NCBI RefSeq assembly: GCF_000488255.1
Contig: NZ_KI530756.1
Location: 62,001-126,000 of the forward strand
Direction of reading: 5' to 3'
Length of the DNA: 64,000 nucleotides
From: Acinetobacter indicus CIP 110367
Lineage (GTDB): Bacteria > Pseudomonadota > Gammaproteobacteria > Pseudomonadales > Moraxellaceae
How positions within the stretch are numbered: the first letter of the stretch is position 1; each line of letters begins with the position of its first letter. The position numbers and the translations under genes are program-made. Below the pieces are notes generated by a model, which saw nothing but the letters and a program-made list of their open reading frames with translations, searched no databases and had not been told where the DNA came from. This document shows positions 26,832-36,671 of the stretch, piece after piece.

Positions 26832-27500
26832 CTAGATGGCCTGTTTCATTTGTACCTGCTGTAACAGGAACTGATGCAGGCTGCTGACATCCCCGGCAAT
26901 TTTTAGCGGTTGAAACAGCTGTAACACTTCGACCGTATGTACCCCATAGCTGACACCCACACGCGGCATGGCAATAGCCTGCGCCATTTCCAGATCATAA
27001 GAGGTATCGCCGACCATAATTGCCTGCTCAGGGCGCACCCCGGTTTCTGCCAGAATTTCTTCTAACATTAAGGGATGCGGTTTAGAGCGGGTTTCACTGG
27101 CGGCACGGGTCGCAGCAAACAGATTCATACTTTGAGTCTGCTGCAATACACGATCTAGGCCTTTACGACTTTTACCGGTAGCCACCGCGAGTTTTACCCC
27201 GGCATTCTGTAAATCATCCAGCATCGCCGCCACACCATCAAACCAGACATCGGTTTTGGAGTTGGCTACATAGTGCTCGGAATAGCACTGTAAAATCTCG
27301 CCATGCAATTCCGGCACCATCGGGAACAAACGCTGCGCCACTTCAGGCAGGCCCAAACCGATAATGCTTTTGGCTGCTTCATCGGTTAAGGGTTGCTGAA
27401 ACTGCTGTGCAGCGAACTGTAAACTCGCCACAATTTGACCGACTGAATCAAACAAGGTGCCATCCCAGTCGAAAATGATGAGTTCTACAGCTGTGTTCAT
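26832..27500 (-). CDS. HAD-IA phosphatase, phosphoglycolate phosphatase-like
   Basis: The 222 residues have all HAD motifs: FDWDGTLFDS (nucleophile D, about 9-18), a Thr/Ser motif in VATGKSRKG (about 106-114), a Lys in SKPHPLML and the Mg site GDTSYDLEMA (about 163-172). The small helical cap after motif I marks subfamily IA (Gph, PpaX, YieH relatives). Proteins of this type beside rluC are common in gammaproteobacteria, where the phosphatase is often annotated as phosphoglycolate phosphatase; the true substrate is not known. It is on the same strand as rluC but 336 bp away, across a repeat-like spacer, so co-transcription is uncertain. Confidence 0.85.
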   Translation of the reverse strand: MNTAVELIIFDWDGTLFDSVGQIVASLQFAAQQFQQPLTDEAAKSIIGLGLPEVAQRLFPMVPELHGEILQCYSEHYVANSKTDVWFDGVAAMLDDLQNAGVKLAVATGKSRKGLDRVLQQTQSMNLFAATRAASETRSKPHPLMLEEILAETGVRPEQAIMVGDTSYDLEMAQAIAMPRVGVSYGVHTVEVLQLFQPLKIAGDVSSLHQFLLQQVQMKQAI

Positions 27501-27836
27501 ATATGGTTTCCTCGATTTGATTCAGTTTAAATCCACCCCGACCCTCCTTTAAAAAAGAGGGAGAGCTTCATTAGAAAATAACTTTTATTGCAAGATCACA
27601 ACAGATATTAATTACCCAACGGCGACATCCATGTCACCTTTCACACATTTCGGATGCAGATATCATTTACTATCGCAACGCTCCCTCTCCTTTCTTAAAG
27701 GAGAGGGTTAGGGAGAGGATTTTTCCGAAATTTAATCTCCCCCTTTCGGAACAATGTTCCTCATCTTTAATTTTAATAAAGAGGGAAATTTCCCACTTAA
27801 ATAAAGCAAGACGAACGAGAATTAAAAAGCCAAAGA
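27501..27836. repeat. Spacer with REP-like CCCTCTCC hairpin element
   Basis: This 336-bp gap carries a perfect 11-bp stem, CCCTCTCCTTT (27683-27693) with AAAGGAGAGGG (27697-27707), followed by GTTAGGGAGAGGAT, and two related pieces (AAAAGAGGGAGAG near 27552 and AAAGAGGG near 27780). This CTCTCC/GGAGAG hairpin resembles dispersed intergenic repeats seen in many proteobacteria. No protein gene is visible. Confidence 0.55.
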
Positions 27837-28805
27837 TTACTCATCATCTTCTGCAAGCGTTACCACCTTATCCGCCTTCTGCGCTCTTAACTGCGCCACC
27901 AGACTCTGCATATCTTCAGGCAATGGTGCTTCAATGGTTGGATAACCCGGAATCTCCAGACGCATGGCGTGCAAGCATAAACGGCGTGGTTTAGGCCCGC
28001 GATATTCGGTTTCATGACCGTATTTTTCATCGCCCACCAGCGGATGGCCAATACTCAGACCATGCACACGAATCTGATGGGTACGTCCAGACAGCGGCGA
28101 TGCATAGACCAGTGTGGCATGCATAAAGCGCTCTTGCACATTCCACTGGGTTTTCGATTCTTTACCTTCTTTAGACACACGCACGCGACGTTCGCCATTG
28201 GCCAGCTCATAACGATGTAAAGGTGCATCAATCAGCTGTTTGTCCAGCGTCACCTGTCCTTTCACCACCGCAGCATAGGTTTTACGGATTTTGTGTTCGC
28301 GCAGCATGTCCTGCAAGGTTTTTAATACGCTGCGTTTTTTCGAAATCATCACCAGACCCGAAGTATCGCGGTCAATGCGGTGAATCAGCTCCAGATATTT
28401 TTTCCCGGTGGCGGCGCGCAAGCCTTCAATCAGGCCATAGGCCACACCACTGCCCCCATGCACGGCAATGCCCGATGGCTTGTTCACCACCATCAGCCCT
28501 TCATCTTCATAGATGACCCGGTTCAGCAAGCCTTGAGCAACTTTGTCCGACACCGGCGCCGGGGTATCATCTTTCTGTTCAAAACGGATTGGAGCAACCC
28601 GGATCTGATCGCCAATATTCAGCTTGGTTTCGGCTTTGACCCGTTTTTTATTGACCCGCACCTGACCTTCACGAATCAGACGGTAAATCCGGCTTTTGGG
28701 CACGCCTTTTAAACGGCTAAACAAAAAGTTGTCAATCCGTTGCCCCGCTTGATGCTCATCGACTTCAAACCAAGTGACACTTTGCCATTGTTGGGTAGAA
28801 TTCAT
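27837..28805 (-). CDS. rluC: 23S rRNA pseudouridine synthase RluC
   Basis: RluC makes pseudouridines at 955, 2504 and 2580 of 23S rRNA (E. coli numbering). The 322 residues begin with an S4 RNA-binding domain (AGQRIDNFLFSRLKGVPKSRIYRLIREGQVRVN, about 20-52, split by normal family variation). The catalytic RluA-type domain has HRIDRDTSGLVM with the essential Asp (about 146) and GRTHQIRVH near 243. E-R-R-V-R-style loops match RluC better than RluD. It is divergent from rne with about 750 bp between starts, as in many gammaproteobacteria where rluC and rne are neighbours. Confidence 0.93.
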   Translation of the reverse strand: MNSTQQWQSVTWFEVDEHQAGQRIDNFLFSRLKGVPKSRIYRLIREGQVRVNKKRVKAETKLNIGDQIRVAPIRFEQKDDTPAPVSDKVAQGLLNRVIYEDEGLMVVNKPSGIAVHGGSGVAYGLIEGLRAATGKKYLELIHRIDRDTSGLVMISKKRSVLKTLQDMLREHKIRKTYAAVVKGQVTLDKQLIDAPLHRYELANGERRVRVSKEGKESKTQWNVQERFMHATLVYASPLSGRTHQIRVHGLSIGHPLVGDEKYGHETEYRGPKPRRLCLHAMRLEIPGYPTIEAPLPEDMQSLVAQLRAQKADKVVTLAEDDE

Positions 28806-29558
28806 ACAGTTACGACGACCTAAAAAAATACTAAAATTGATTAAAAACTGATCACTTAGGCTATGCTTTACACAAGAAACATAAGCTTAGCCCATAGGCA
28901 GATGATGCAAGGTTTGATATAGTCAGCGCACGGAAACCATCGTAAGTGGGTAAAAGTTGGGTCATTTCGGTTTTTACTGAAGTTGATTATTCAATCAAAC
29001 ACTCCACTAAACACGTAAAGGTCCCAAAAGAATTATGCCGACGCCGAAGGCTTATTATATCGGCAAAACTGCAAACTGTTGCGTTTAATTGTACTTAAGG
29101 TACATAAATCAGTTTGCCTGAAAAAATATGTCGCCAACCTCAAGTTGGTTTTTAAACGTAAACTGATACACATCAGACTAGTCGTTCCCTGATGTCGCAT
29201 TCAGGCTACAGCGTTGATACATTGGATCTGCACAAATTGTAAAGATACGACGATAATTCCGTATCAAGACACTCGACTAAAAGAAGGGATGATCTTTGAG
29301 CAATGTGACAGTGAAAGTTACTCACATCCAATGTACCGCTCGTCCGCCAGTGAAACGACCAGGTGACTTTAATCGTTTAAAGATTGAAGCCGTATTGACA
29401 TCATCAATACGTGAATCATCCACCGAAACCCGATTATCAGGCCGGTAGAGAAACGTTCAGACCGCTGTATTTGAGATCTGAACCATGATCCGTGATGTTT
29501 GATGCTCGCTACGTATAGAGCGATGTTTTGCTGTGTATCACTATAAGGTGTTACACCC
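28806..29558 (+). promoter_or_regulatory. Long leader region of rne
   Basis: These 753 bases between rluC and rne contain no convincing protein gene. Many short inverted segments occur, and the sequence is less AT-biased than ordinary spacers here. In E. coli the rne mRNA has a long 5' untranslated region through which RNase E regulates its own mRNA; position and length suggest a similar leader here. The start of transcription cannot be fixed by eye. A Shine-Dalgarno-like AAGGTG lies nine bases before the rne ATG. Confidence 0.5.
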
Positions 29559-32500
29559 ATGAAACGTATGTTGATTAATGCAACACATGCTGAAGAAATT
29601 CGCGTTGCACTTGTCACTGGTCAGCGTCTTTACGATTTTGATTTAGAAAATCGTACCCGTGAACAAAAAAAATCAAATATCTATAAAGGTCATGTGACTC
29701 GCGTAGAGCCATCTTTAGAAGCTGTATTTGTTGAGTATGGTGCCGGTCGTCAAGGTTTCCTGTCGATGCGCGAAATTGCCAACTCTTACTACAAGGCCGA
29801 TCCTCGTCAAACTTCAAATATTCGCGAACTGATTACTGAAGGCACCGAACTGCTGGTTCAGGTAGAAAAAGAAGAGCGCGGCAACAAAGGTGCTGCCCTG
29901 TCGACCTTTATTTCACTGGCGGGCCGTTACCTGGTCCTGATGCCAAACAACCCGAAAGGGGGTGGTATCAGCCGTCAGATTTCCGGTTCAGTGCGTGAAG
30001 AACTGAAAGAAATGCTGGCCTCTTTAAACGTGCCACGCGGTATGAGCGTGATTGTACGTACTGCCGGTATTGGTCGTTCTCAAGAAGAATTACAACTCGA
30101 TTTACAGCATCTGCTAGATCTGTGGGCGCAAATTCAAAGCACCTCAAGTTCTGGTCCATCGCCAATGCTGGTGCATCAGGAAGCCGGTGTCGTCACGCGT
30201 GCCATTCGTGACTACCTGCGTGATGATGTGGCTGAAATCCTGATTGACTCAGAACAGGCCTATAACGAAGCTTATAACTTCGTAAAAGCGGTGATGCCAC
30301 GTCAGCTCGACAAGTTAAAAACCTATACCCTAAATGAACCACTGTTCGCGCATTTCGGTATCGAAAGCCAGATTCAAACCGCCTATGAACGCGAAGTCAA
30401 ACTGCCTTCAGGTGGTTCAATCGTGATTGACCAAACCGAAGCATTGGTGTCAATCGACATTAACTCGGCAAAATCAACTCGTGGTCAGGACGTTGAAGAT
30501 ACCGCACTAAACACCAACCTGGAAGCTGCTGAAGAAATTGCACGCCAGTTACGTTTACGTGACATCGGTGGTCTGGTAGTAATCGACTTTATCGACATGA
30601 CCAAAGACCGTAACCAGCGTATGGTGGAAGCCAAGCTGCGTGAAGCAACGCAAAGCGACCGCGCGCGTATCCAGTTTGGTCAATTGTCACGCTTTGGTTT
30701 AATGGAGATGAGCCGTCAGCGCTTACGTCCATCTTTAGAAGAAGCGACCGGTTATGTTTGCCCACGTTGTCATGGTACCGGCATGGTACGTGACTTACGT
30801 TCTCTCTCACTGTCGATTATGCGTAAAGTGGAAGAGATTGCGCTACGTGAGCGTCATGGTGAAGTTCAGGTTGAAGTACCGGTTGAAATTGCAGCATTCT
30901 TATTGAATGAAAAGCGTCACAGCCTGGTTTACCTTGAACAAACCTCAAATGTACGTGTAACGGTATTGCCGCACCCGCATTTAGAAACCCCACATTACGA
31001 AATCTCTTACAATCCGGAAGGCTTTGCCCCAACCAGCTATGAACGCACAGCAGCCACCCGCTTAAGCGAACAGGAACTGGGTTATGAAGCCTCTGAATGG
31101 CATTTAGAAGAAGAACAGCACGCTCAGCATGCAGCTGCGCCTGCAGCACCGCAAAAGGAACAGAAGCGTCCAGCCAAAGCTCAAGCCGCTGCGCCTGCAC
31201 AAGTGGCCCCTGCTACCGCTGCACCAAGTGCTAGCCCATGTGCATGGTTAGAAAACCTGTTTGTGCAAAAACAGGCCAACACGGTTGATCAGTCACGTAG
31301 CGCCAACAATGCGGCTGCAGCGATTGAGCAAATGGTCAATAATGGCGCAGTTAGCCGTGGCCAGTTCGGTCAGATTGCAGCTGCGGCGCCTGCGGCTGCA
31401 CCAGCAGCAGCCAGCAATGCTTATCTTGCCCCATCAACTGTGGCCAAGCATGAGCGTGATCACGCTGAAAAACCGGCTGAACGTGAAGAAAAATCATCAC
31501 GTCACAACAACAAAAAGCGCAGCAAGCACAAAGAGCCGCGCGAGCAAAACAGCCAGAATGACAACAGCCCAGCACAGCATCAGGTACACGAAGAAGTGGT
31601 GCAGCTGTCACGTCAGGAGCAACGTCAGGAAGCGCGTGAAAACAAACGCAACTCCCGCCGTCAGCACAACAACAATGAACAGACGCAAAACGAAGCGCAA
31701 CAGCAAGATGCTGTGCCACGTCGTGACCGTCGTAACCAGCAACGTCCAGAGCGTCCAAATCGCCACCGCGATGCCAGCGTGCTGAATGACACGGCTGCAC
31801 CGGCAGCAGTTACAGCAGCACCAGCCGCTGAAGCACAAGGCCTGAAAGTGGACCTGGTGGATGCACCACGTCAGGACGTGATGCCAACTGCTCTGGTGGT
31901 GAATGTTGATGCTGCACAAAGTGAAATTGTCGCGCTAAACCAGAACGCAGCCGCTGCACCTGCAGCAATTGCTGAACTTCCGGTTGCGACCAGCACTGAA
32001 GCAGTAGAAGAAGCACCAGTACCAAAAGAAGAAGTGGCACCTGCGGCAATTGTGGCTGAAGAGCACAAATCGCAACCGGTGAAACGCGCCAGCAACGATC
32101 CGCGTCAGCGTCGTCGCCAGCAACGTGAAGGTCGTGCGCAACAAAACCAGCCGCCAAAGCTGTCACCATCTCAGGTTCCAGCCTTGCAGCAGTACACGGT
32201 AGGCAGCCTGATCCGTCATGTGTATGGTGAAGATTGCTCGGTACTGATTGAGCAGTTTGGTTTAATCCCAACCTTTAACCGCGCCCTGCAAAAGTTCACT
32301 GAACAATATGCAGCCAGCCTGGTCGCTCAAGCACCTGCGGCAGAAAGCCAAAAGCAGCCTGTGACCCGTGATGTTGAAGTCAGCAAAGCTGAGCCAGAAG
32401 CAGAACCTGCTCCTGTGCTGGACCTGACTCCACCAGCGCCAGTCAAACGTGTGGCCAATGATCCGCGTGAGCGTCGTCGTTTAGCCAAACTTGCTGCCGA

Positions 32501-32957
32501 GCAGGCGCTGGAACAGGCCAAACAGGCCCATGCCGACGAAGCAGAAAAAGCACCCGCTAACGATGCACCAGCAGAAACTACGGCGGACGCTCAAGCAGCT
32601 GAAGCAACAGAAGCCACTGCTGCAAGCAGCACAGCAGCACCTGTAGAAGCGACTGCCGAGCCAGCAGCAACTGAAGCAGCACCAGCGGCTGAAACCACTG
32701 CGACTGAAACTGAAGTGGCGACTGAAGAAAGCGCTGCAGCCGAAGCACCGGCTAAAGAAACAGCGAAAGCTGAAGCAGCGCAACCAGTACAGGCTGAACT
32801 GCCAGTTGATGCAGCAGATGCCAGCGAAGCACCGGCAAATGCAGAAGCTGAAGCTCCAGAAGCCGCAGCAGACAAGGCCGAGAAAGAAAAACCGGCACGT
32901 CCGCGTCGTCCACGTGGCCGTCCACCAAAGAAAGCCAACACCTCAACTGAGTCATAA
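29559..32957 (+). CDS. rne: Ribonuclease E
   Basis: RNase E is the essential endonuclease of mRNA decay and rRNA/tRNA processing. The 1132 residues have an S1 RNA-binding domain (about 37-120), 5'-sensor and DNase I-like catalytic regions with Mg ligands D300 and D343 (E. coli D303 and D346), and the Zn-link CPRC (C401, C404) that holds the tetramer. After about 520 the chain turns into an Ala/Pro/Glu-rich, disordered scaffold, with basic Arg/Asn-rich RNA-binding stretches. Two copies of VKR[AV][AS]NDPR[QE]RRR (starting at V841 and V962) resemble the NDPR short linear motif described in Pseudomonas RNase E. Canonical E. coli microdomains for enolase or RhlB are not recognisable. Confidence 0.96.
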   Translation: MKRMLINATHAEEIRVALVTGQRLYDFDLENRTREQKKSNIYKGHVTRVEPSLEAVFVEYGAGRQGFLSMREIANSYYKADPRQTSNIRELITEGTELLVQVEKEERGNKGAALSTFISLAGRYLVLMPNNPKGGGISRQISGSVREELKEMLASLNVPRGMSVIVRTAGIGRSQEELQLDLQHLLDLWAQIQSTSSSGPSPMLVHQEAGVVTRAIRDYLRDDVAEILIDSEQAYNEAYNFVKAVMPRQLDKLKTYTLNEPLFAHFGIESQIQTAYEREVKLPSGGSIVIDQTEALVSIDINSAKSTRGQDVEDTALNTNLEAAEEIARQLRLRDIGGLVVIDFIDMTKDRNQRMVEAKLREATQSDRARIQFGQLSRFGLMEMSRQRLRPSLEEATGYVCPRCHGTGMVRDLRSLSLSIMRKVEEIALRERHGEVQVEVPVEIAAFLLNEKRHSLVYLEQTSNVRVTVLPHPHLETPHYEISYNPEGFAPTSYERTAATRLSEQELGYEASEWHLEEEQHAQHAAAPAAPQKEQKRPAKAQAAAPAQVAPATAAPSASPCAWLENLFVQKQANTVDQSRSANNAAAAIEQMVNNGAVSRGQFGQIAAAAPAAAPAAASNAYLAPSTVAKHERDHAEKPAEREEKSSRHNNKKRSKHKEPREQNSQNDNSPAQHQVHEEVVQLSRQEQRQEARENKRNSRRQHNNNEQTQNEAQQQDAVPRRDRRNQQRPERPNRHRDASVLNDTAAPAAVTAAPAAEAQGLKVDLVDAPRQDVMPTALVVNVDAAQSEIVALNQNAAAAPAAIAELPVATSTEAVEEAPVPKEEVAPAAIVAEEHKSQPVKRASNDPRQRRRQQREGRAQQNQPPKLSPSQVPALQQYTVGSLIRHVYGEDCSVLIEQFGLIPTFNRALQKFTEQYAASLVAQAPAAESQKQPVTRDVEVSKAEPEAEPAPVLDLTPPAPVKRVANDPRERRRLAKLAAEQALEQAKQAHADEAEKAPANDAPAETTADAQAAEATEATAASSTAAPVEATAEPAATEAAPAAETTATETEVATEESAAAEAPAKETAKAEAAQPVQAELPVDAADASEAPANAEAEAPEAAADKAEKEKPARPRRPRGRPPKKANTSTES

Positions 32958-32978
32958 TTTGCTTTTTTGCAGGTGAAT

Positions 32979-33017
32979 AAAAAAATCCAGTCATTTCGGT
33001 GGCTGGATTTTTTTTGT
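32979..33017 (+). terminator. Terminator of rne
   Basis: AAAAAATCCAG (32980-32990) pairs with CTGGATTTTTTT (33003-33014) around a loop with a further TCA/TGG pairing, ending in a long T run. Confidence 0.88.
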
Positions 33018-33127
33018 TAATTTGTCAGATTAGGTTGATTACACTACAACGAAACGATTAAAACCTTAAAGTGCAATATTCATGCGCTAGAACTACAGAT
33101 TGGATGTCGAGAATAAATAGGATTCAT

Positions 33128-34969
33128 ATGAGCCATACAACACAACATGATCTTATTGGTCTGGCCGATGTCGCCGCCAAAATTCCAAAGTTTATCGGCA
33201 AAGTCCCGAATCTTATTCAGGGTCTGAGTCAAGCCTATTTACGAACGCCATCCACCCCTGCCGGTCTGGGCATTGCCTTTGAAAAAGCGGTCAAACGTAA
33301 TCCGCATGGTCTGGCTTTAATGTTTGAAGAGCAGCGCTTTAGCTACAAAGCCCTGAATGAATGGGCCAACCAGATTGCCCACTATTATCTGTCACAAGGC
33401 GCACGCAAAGGCGATGTGATTGCGGTAATGCTGGAAAACCGCCCGGAACTGATCGCGACTGTCATCGGTCTGGCCAAAATTGGCGTCACCATTGCACTGG
33501 TAAACACCTCACAGGTCGGCAAGGTGCTGACCCATAGCATCAATCTGGTCAAACCGGTCGCGCTAATTGTTGGCGAAGAATGCCGTGCTGCGGTAGAGGA
33601 GATTCGTCAGGCGCTGGATTTGCCGGCAGATCGTCTGGACTGGTTTGCCGATCAGGAAACCCAGCGCGATGCCGGCAAAGCTCCGAACGGCTTTAATAAT
33701 CTGGCCGAAAAGATCGACCATTTCCCGAAATTCAATCCGCCGACCACACATTCGGTCCAGGGCAAAGACGGCCTGTTTTATATCTATACCTCGGGAACCA
33801 CCGGCCTGCCGAAAGCCGTGGTGTTCACCCATAGCCGCTGGACCCTGGCTTACGGCACCTATGGCCATGTGCTAAATCTGAATCCAAAAGATGTCATGTA
33901 TGTGACCCTGCCGCTGTATCATGCCACTGGTATTGTGGTGTGCTGGTGCGGCGTAATTGCCGGTAGCGCAACCCTGGCAATTCGACGTAAATATTCCACC
34001 TCCAGCTTCTGGAAAGATGTACAGAAATTTAATGCCTCCGCCATTGGTTATGTCGGCGAGCTGTGCCGCTACCTGATGGATGCACCGCCATCTGCGCTGG
34101 ATCAGGACCATCGTGTTACCAAAATGATTGGGAACGGTATGCGCCCGAACATTTGGAACAAGTTTAAACAGCGCTTTGGGATTGAAGAAATTCTGGAGCT
34201 GTATGCCTCCAGTGAAGGCAATGTTGGCTTTAGCAACATCTTTAACTTTGACAATACCGTTGGCTTTTCTCCAACCCCCTATGCGATTGTGGCTTTCGAT
34301 AAAGAAAAAAATGAACCGGTCCGGGATGCGCGCGGCTGGTGCCAGAAAGTCAAAAAAGGTGAAGTTGGTTTATTGATTGGCAAAATTACCCGCCGTTCGC
34401 CGTTTGATGGCTATACTGATCCGGAAAAAAACAAGGCGGTGATTTTAAAAGGCGTTTTCCAGCGTGGCGATCAATACTTTAATACCGGTGATCTGGTACG
34501 AAATATCGGCTTCCGTCATGCCCAGTTTGTTGACCGCCTGGGTGATACCTTCCGCTGGAAAGGCGAGAATGTCTCCACCACCGAAGTGGAAAATATACTC
34601 TGCGATTATGACAAAATTGCCGAAGCGGTGGTCTACGGCGTAGAAATTCCAGAAACCAATGGTCGGGCCGGAATGGCGGCCATTACCTTAAATGCCGATG
34701 CTACACTGGATGAACATGACCTGCAGCAGATGGTGAGCCAGTTTAAACAGGCCCTGCCCGGCTATGCGGTTCCCGTATTTTTACGGATTCAGGCCCAGGT
34801 TGAAACCACCGGCACTTTTAAATATCAGAAAAACAAGCTCAAAGAACAGGCATTTAATCCGGCAGCTACCACGGATCGTTTGCTGGTGTTGCTGCCCGGT
34901 GCAGCGGCTTATACTGATCTAACCCCGGAAATTTTCGAGCAGATTCAAACCTATCAATACCGCTTCTAA
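33128..34969 (+). CDS. Long-chain acyl-CoA synthetase (FATP-like)
   Basis: The protein (613 residues) activates fatty acids with ATP and CoA via an acyl-AMP. The AMP-binding P-loop YTSGTTGLPKAV is at about residues 220-231. YASSEGNVGF, the Tyr/Glu motif of adenylating enzymes, and RGDQYFNTGDL with DTFRWKGENVSTTEV close the active site near the C-terminus. The DTFRWKGENV form, as opposed to the D-x-I-x-x-x-G-E form of FadD, places it with the fatty-acid transport protein/very-long-chain synthetase branch. I moved the start to 33128 (MSHTTQ), which has AGGA five bases upstream. It is monocistronic. Confidence 0.9.
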   Translation: MSHTTQHDLIGLADVAAKIPKFIGKVPNLIQGLSQAYLRTPSTPAGLGIAFEKAVKRNPHGLALMFEEQRFSYKALNEWANQIAHYYLSQGARKGDVIAVMLENRPELIATVIGLAKIGVTIALVNTSQVGKVLTHSINLVKPVALIVGEECRAAVEEIRQALDLPADRLDWFADQETQRDAGKAPNGFNNLAEKIDHFPKFNPPTTHSVQGKDGLFYIYTSGTTGLPKAVVFTHSRWTLAYGTYGHVLNLNPKDVMYVTLPLYHATGIVVCWCGVIAGSATLAIRRKYSTSSFWKDVQKFNASAIGYVGELCRYLMDAPPSALDQDHRVTKMIGNGMRPNIWNKFKQRFGIEEILELYASSEGNVGFSNIFNFDNTVGFSPTPYAIVAFDKEKNEPVRDARGWCQKVKKGEVGLLIGKITRRSPFDGYTDPEKNKAVILKGVFQRGDQYFNTGDLVRNIGFRHAQFVDRLGDTFRWKGENVSTTEVENILCDYDKIAEAVVYGVEIPETNGRAGMAAITLNADATLDEHDLQQMVSQFKQALPGYAVPVFLRIQAQVETTGTFKYQKNKLKEQAFNPAATTDRLLVLLPGAAAYTDLTPEIFEQIQTYQYRF

Positions 34970-34973
34970 GCCC

Positions 34974-35051
34974 AAAGTTGTCTATTTTTTGATTCCCTAG
35001 CATGAATTTGTTTCATTTATAATCAAACATAGACAACTTTTTTATTTTTTA
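34974..35051 (+). terminator. Long-stem terminator after the acyl-CoA synthetase gene
   Basis: AAAGTTGTCTAT (34974-34985) pairs with ATAGACAACTTT (35029-35040), with an inner TGATT/AATCA pairing, followed by TTTATTTTTT. It insulates the tRNA genes. Confidence 0.75.
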
Positions 35052-35052
35052 C

Positions 35053-35080
35053 TTGCGCTCAAACGAGATCTTGCTACAAT
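35053..35080 (+). promoter_or_regulatory. Promoter of the tRNA-Lys pair
   Basis: TTGCGC (35053-35058), a 16-base spacer and TACAAT (35075-35080) lie 20 bp before the first tRNA, the expected layout of a strong sigma-70 tRNA promoter. Confidence 0.6.
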
Positions 35081-35099
35081 ACGCTCCATCAAATGATAT

Positions 35100-35175
35100 G
35101 GGTCGTTAGCTCAGTTGGTAGAGCAGCGGACTTTTAATCCGTTGGTCCCGCGTTCGAGTCGCGGACGACCCACCA
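35100..35175 (+). tRNA. tRNA-Lys (anticodon UUU), first copy
   Basis: The 76-base gene folds as a cloverleaf: acceptor stem GGGTCGT with ACGACCC, anticodon loop CTTTTAA between GCGGA and TCCGT, T-loop GTTCGAGTC, and an encoded CCA end. The anticodon reads TTT, lysine. Confidence 0.97.
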
Positions 35176-35249
35176 TCTTTCCTTAGGAACTCTGCAAAAA
35201 CTCCAGTTCTTGCATCTTAAAAAATAAGCAGCTTATTTTTTATTCCTCA

Positions 35250-35325
35250 GGGTCGTTAGCTCAGTTGGTAGAGCAGCGGACTTTTAATCCGTTGGTCCCG
35301 CGTTCGAGTCGCGGACGACCCACCA
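35250..35325 (+). tRNA. tRNA-Lys (anticodon UUU), second copy
   Basis: Identical in sequence to the copy at 35100-35175 and only 74 bp downstream, so both are likely processed from one transcript. Confidence 0.97.
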
Positions 35326-35451
35326 TTTATCTTCCAGAATAAATATCCTCGCTTCCCTACTCTGCATTGCACATTTATATGCTGGCCTGCATTGCATCTG
35401 CGCTACAACCTTAATATTGATATGGATGAAAGAACGCTCGATCTGCTTTTG

Positions 35452-36054
35452 CTAATCGGCCGACTTTTCCAGATAATAAGCATGTGCCGGTAAAGGATTA
35501 CGGGAAAAATACTGCTGATTTACCGTCGATACTGTGGCAATTTTTTCTAAATCCATGCGTAGATTCTGCGTGTCATCAATATCATAAAAAATTTCCACCC
35601 CATTACTGCGATGCACAATAATCTGGTGTGCGGCTTCATCATACATCCAGTAATCCAGATGATAATTCATTTGTGCACCGGCCATGACCCGGCCAAGATA
35701 GACAATGGAACGATGTGCGGTGCCATCAGGCAATAAAGTCAGAATAAAATCGGCTGTACCGGTCTCACATTTGACATAGGCATCTTCACAGCTAATTTTT
35801 ACCTGATACCGGCCGACATAGGCCAAGGCCGCTTCCGGCACCACGGCTTTATCGGCATCTTTTGCAGATGGAAATACCGGTTGGCCAGCCACTTCACTCA
35901 GGCGTTTACTTGGCACATCTTCCGTCACCTGCAGGTCTGCCACGGGTGTAAACGGCTGTGCCTCCTCTCCTTCTTGACTGTTAAACGTCGGGTCACAAGC
36001 GGCCAAAGACAGGCAACAGATTCCCCATAACCATTTCGAACAATGCACAGCCAA
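35452..36054 (-). CDS. Putative lipoprotein, weakly NlpE-like
   Basis: The 200 residues begin with a basic then hydrophobic signal ending in the lipobox LAAC (Cys at about residue 20), so the protein should be a lipoprotein, probably in the outer membrane. The mature N-terminus is a low-complexity acidic linker. The domain after residue 80 starts YVGRYQVKISCEDAYVKCETG and continues with DFILTLLPDGTAHRS, a pattern reminiscent of the first barrel of NlpE (Cys-containing loop, then T-L-x-L-x-x-D-G-T), but too weak for an assignment. Cys residues at CEDAYVKC could bind metal or form a disulphide. No operon partner is seen. Confidence 0.7.
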   Translation of the reverse strand: MAVHCSKWLWGICCLSLAACDPTFNSQEGEEAQPFTPVADLQVTEDVPSKRLSEVAGQPVFPSAKDADKAVVPEAALAYVGRYQVKISCEDAYVKCETGTADFILTLLPDGTAHRSIVYLGRVMAGAQMNYHLDYWMYDEAAHQIIVHRSNGVEIFYDIDDTQNLRMDLEKIATVSTVNQQYFSRNPLPAHAYYLEKSAD

Positions 36055-36336
36055 TATGGTGTCTCCCGGGTATCAATAAAAATAGCCACCGTATGCCTTT
36101 GCATCAGGTTGATGGGCACACAGCGAAGCTATTGAAATTATATGAATTTTCACCCAAATCTACAGTTTTTGTAGACCTGTTTCAAGATTTTAAAGCGCAA
36201 TATTTATACCGTGTCATTTTATTTACATAAATTAATGATTTATAGCGCATTGACCCTTTAAAAACGGAAATAGGTCGCCATTTTTATTTTATAAGTTGTT
36301 GATTGACTCACCATTTTATTTTTTAAGGAGACCTCA

Positions 36337-36603
36337 ATGGCCAATGTTGGTTTATACCGCTCTAACCGCTCAAACATGATTGCAGGTGTAATGGGTGGTA
36401 TTGCCGAACGTTTTGGTTGGAATGCAAATTTACTCCGCATTATTTTTGTGTTGGTATCCATTATGAGTGCCGCCTTCCCGGGTATTCTGGTGTACTTGGT
36501 ACTGTGGCTGGTGATGCCGAAAAAGAAAGCTGAAATTGAACACGTGAATGGCTATCGCAATCCGGTACGTACCATTCATGAAGATCAGAACAGTTACCGT
36601 TAA
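36337..36603 (+). CDS. PspC-domain inner-membrane protein
   Basis: This 88-residue protein is one PspC domain: LYRSNRSNMIAGVMGGIAERFGWN (amphipathic start), a hydrophobic membrane segment (LLRIIFVLVSIMSAAFPGILVYLVLWLVMP) and a charged tail. PspC proteins belong to the phage-shock, envelope-stress response in enterobacteria, acting at the inner membrane. Here the gene stands alone, without pspA or pspB nearby, so it may serve a different membrane role. AAGGAG lies seven bases before the ATG. Confidence 0.88.
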   Translation: MANVGLYRSNRSNMIAGVMGGIAERFGWNANLLRIIFVLVSIMSAAFPGILVYLVLWLVMPKKKAEIEHVNGYRNPVRTIHEDQNSYR

Positions 36604-36671
36604 TCTTCATTTTTCTTGCACAGTTTAAAGCTACGGTGGACCCCTATTACCGTAGCTTCTTTTTTCTGGCT

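Noticed and set aside
29369..29617. Minus-strand open frame across the rne start
   Set aside because: Overlaps the conserved N-terminus of RNase E and has no ribosome binding site.
31351..32941. Several long frames on the minus strand opposite the RNase E tail
   Set aside because: Created by the biased Ala/Pro/Glu codons of the tail; none has motifs or a start signal.
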